A stretch of DNA of 64,000 bases from Zygaena filipendulae (Eukaryota; Arthropoda; Insecta; Lepidoptera; Zygaenidae). Under the pieces are notes generated by a model that saw nothing but the letters and a program-made list of their open reading frames with translations, had not been told where the DNA came from and did not search any database. A program made the position numbers and the translations under genes. How positions within the stretch are numbered: position 1 is the first letter of the stretch; every line of letters starts with the position of its first letter. The DNA is taken from the NCBI GenBank assembly GCA_907165275.2, contig OU015652.1, positions 5,285,001 to 5,349,000 on the forward strand, read 5' to 3'. Shown here piece after piece: positions 62,495-64,000 of the stretch.

Positions 62495-63065
62495 AAAAAA
62501 TTAAAAACGACTTACAAAAACACAAAAATTCGGTGCCAGGCCCGCTGGGTTGTTTTGCTCTCGACGAGCTTGTGGCGGAACTGCGGGAGTGGATTTAGTC
62601 CATTTAGTCAGTAGTCAGTACCCACTCCCTATTTGGCTCGTCACCGACTTCAAATCCATCAGTGGTAACTGGTAGCACTAATCAATAATAATATTACGAG
62701 TATTTTTGTCTTTTGGATTAAATCAGTAGGTATTTGATAGTTTTCAATTAACCGATTTCCAAAAAGGAGTAGGTTCGATTGTATGTACCTATGTTTATTT
62801 TTTTTTTATTTTTTTTTTATGTATGTTCACCGAATCACTCGAAGACTGTTGGACCGATTTGGAAATATTTTTTTGTTTGAAAGGGTATACTCCCAATTAG
62901 GTCCCATTGTCACCAAGTCGGGATCTGATGATGGGATCTTGGAGAAATCGAGGGAACTCTTCAAAAATTATAGGCACACTTATAGCGGTTTGGGTATTTT
63001 TTACAGTAAATCGTTCATTTGCTTTTGGAAAGCAAAATTTGAAGAAGTGGAACTGATGAAGAATT
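62495..63065 (-). mobile_element. Inverted copy of the foldback repeat family
   Basis: The 62760-63065 part is the reverse complement of 30800-31140, including 'gatgatgggatcttggagaa' and 'gggtatactcccaattaggt'. The 62500-62740 part corresponds to the 'aattcggtgacaagcccgct' loop and arm. Open frames on both strands here are mirror images of the 30-kb copy. Confidence 0.65.
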
Positions 63066-63861
63066 AATTTCCTACTGATGCATCCACAGACATGATGCAT
63101 CTCTCTATCACCAATTTTCCACCTAACTTACTAAATAATTATCAACCTAACTCAATAGTTAGGTAGGTACTATAGTTACTGCATAATGAAGAACTTGGAA
63201 CATGTTTAGAATCATGAGGCAACTATCTTTTTTATATTTCGAGTGTGGTCATGGGTTTTGGACAATCAGTCCGGGATACCGTTGTCTTGATGGCAGGCAC
63301 GCGCGATGACAGCGTATTTCGGTTATTTGTATGGAAGGTAACGCGCGGTTACGACGCGACATTTGAAATGTTATTTTTCATTACTCATACTCGGAAAGTA
63401 GGTCTGAAGTTGCCTGAGAAGCGGGTTGAAAGTAACCCTTTTCAGCCCTAGGGAGAATCGCTTTCAACTGACAACTGTTAAATTATTAAAAAAAAACTAG
63501 GTCTATTTTCACATTTCTATTGAACCATGTTTCAACTTTCTATACAGCCAGCGCGATGTAAAATTGAAATAACGTAAAGTTTAAGTAGGTATTAATTAAA
63601 ATAAAATTCACTCACTTTTTCTTAAGCTAATTCCTATTTATATTTTTTTTATTTTCTTTAATTAATACTTAATAATTAAAGAAAATATTTTTTTTAGGTC
63701 GCCACAATGTAAATAAAAAATACTGGCTGAATAGCTAGCCGGCCAAAGAAAAAGAAATAGGTGGGAAAGTGTCAAGCGACTATCCGATCTTCACTAATTT
63801 TTTCTTTAGCTAATTCCTATTTTTATTTTGACTTTCCTTGCATTCGTAATGAAAAGCACAG
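63066..63861. other. No gene recognised
   Basis: A plus-strand frame at 63245-63451 has no recognisable domain or splice signals. The remainder is AT-rich. Confidence 0.4.
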
Positions 63862-63978
63862 TGTTACCCTCGGGAGAAAGACTTATTTAGTCCCTCGATC
63901 TATTGGCGCCCTCGCTACGCTCGGGCGCCAAACCCCGTCTCGGGACTAAATAAGTTACTTTCACCCCTAGGATAACAA
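63862..63978. mobile_element. About 117-bp imperfect palindrome (MITE-like)
   Basis: gttaccctcgggagaaag and cttatttagtccc on the left pair with gggactaaataag and ctttcacccctaggataac on the right. A GGCGCC-containing loop (ggcgccctcgctacgctcgg) sits in the centre. It is non-coding. Confidence 0.6.
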
Positions 63979-64000
63979 TGTACTATTACATAACACAAAA

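Overview
This is eukaryotic nuclear DNA, almost certainly from a moth or butterfly. The signs are the AT-rich background sown with GTAGGTA/TACCTAC motifs, dispersed 'ctagctgt-ccccgcggtttcacccgcg' repeats, short GT-AG introns, and a mobile-element load (Mag-like and errantivirus-like LTR elements, RNase H-bearing and RTE LINEs, palindromic MITEs) typical of Lepidoptera. No bacterial, organellar or tRNA/rRNA genes were recognised.

Host genes. (1) Minus strand, 13.34-13.51 kb: the first two coding exons of a Musashi-family RNA-binding protein (Rbp6/msi), behind a GC-rich promoter/5' leader at 13.51-13.96 kb. The second is a 41-nt micro-exon; the gene continues toward lower coordinates, so 1-13.3 kb is probably its intron. 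(2) Minus strand, 32.67 to 20.78 kb: a nine-exon gene for the orthologue of DNTTIP1 (TdIF1), the scaffold of the MiDAC histone deacetylase complex. I modelled every exon; all junctions are GT-AG with matching phases and give 854 residues. The conserved part ends near residue 350, followed by a long extension with eight psi-K-x-E/D motifs (SUMO acceptor consensus). (3) Plus strand, 54.20-55.43 kb: a single-exon, intact cytosolic NADP-dependent isocitrate dehydrogenase. (4) Plus strand, 56.89 kb: a possible first exon encoding a signal peptide.

Mobile DNA. A 4.4-kb Mag-like Ty3/gypsy element (22,724-27,171) with identical 102-bp LTRs sits in intron 7 of DNTTIP1, inside an older RTE-like LINE tail. 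A 5.4-kb I-type LINE (32,828-38,219) lies 161 bp upstream of the DNTTIP1 start codon. An 8.7-kb errantivirus-like endogenous retrovirus (39,733-48,407) with identical 291-bp LTRs has gag, protease, pol and env frames, a UUUAAAC slippery heptamer at the gag stop and an in-frame minisatellite before the protease. It interrupts an older sequence that looks like an inverted-repeat DNA transposon.

The rest is intronic or intergenic DNA with degenerate repeats. The most unusual signal is at 52-60 kb: four palindromes of 23-44 bp sharing CTCAGAC...TCTGAG ends, each flanked by a perfect 8-bp direct repeat. They look like a family of exceptionally small transposable elements.
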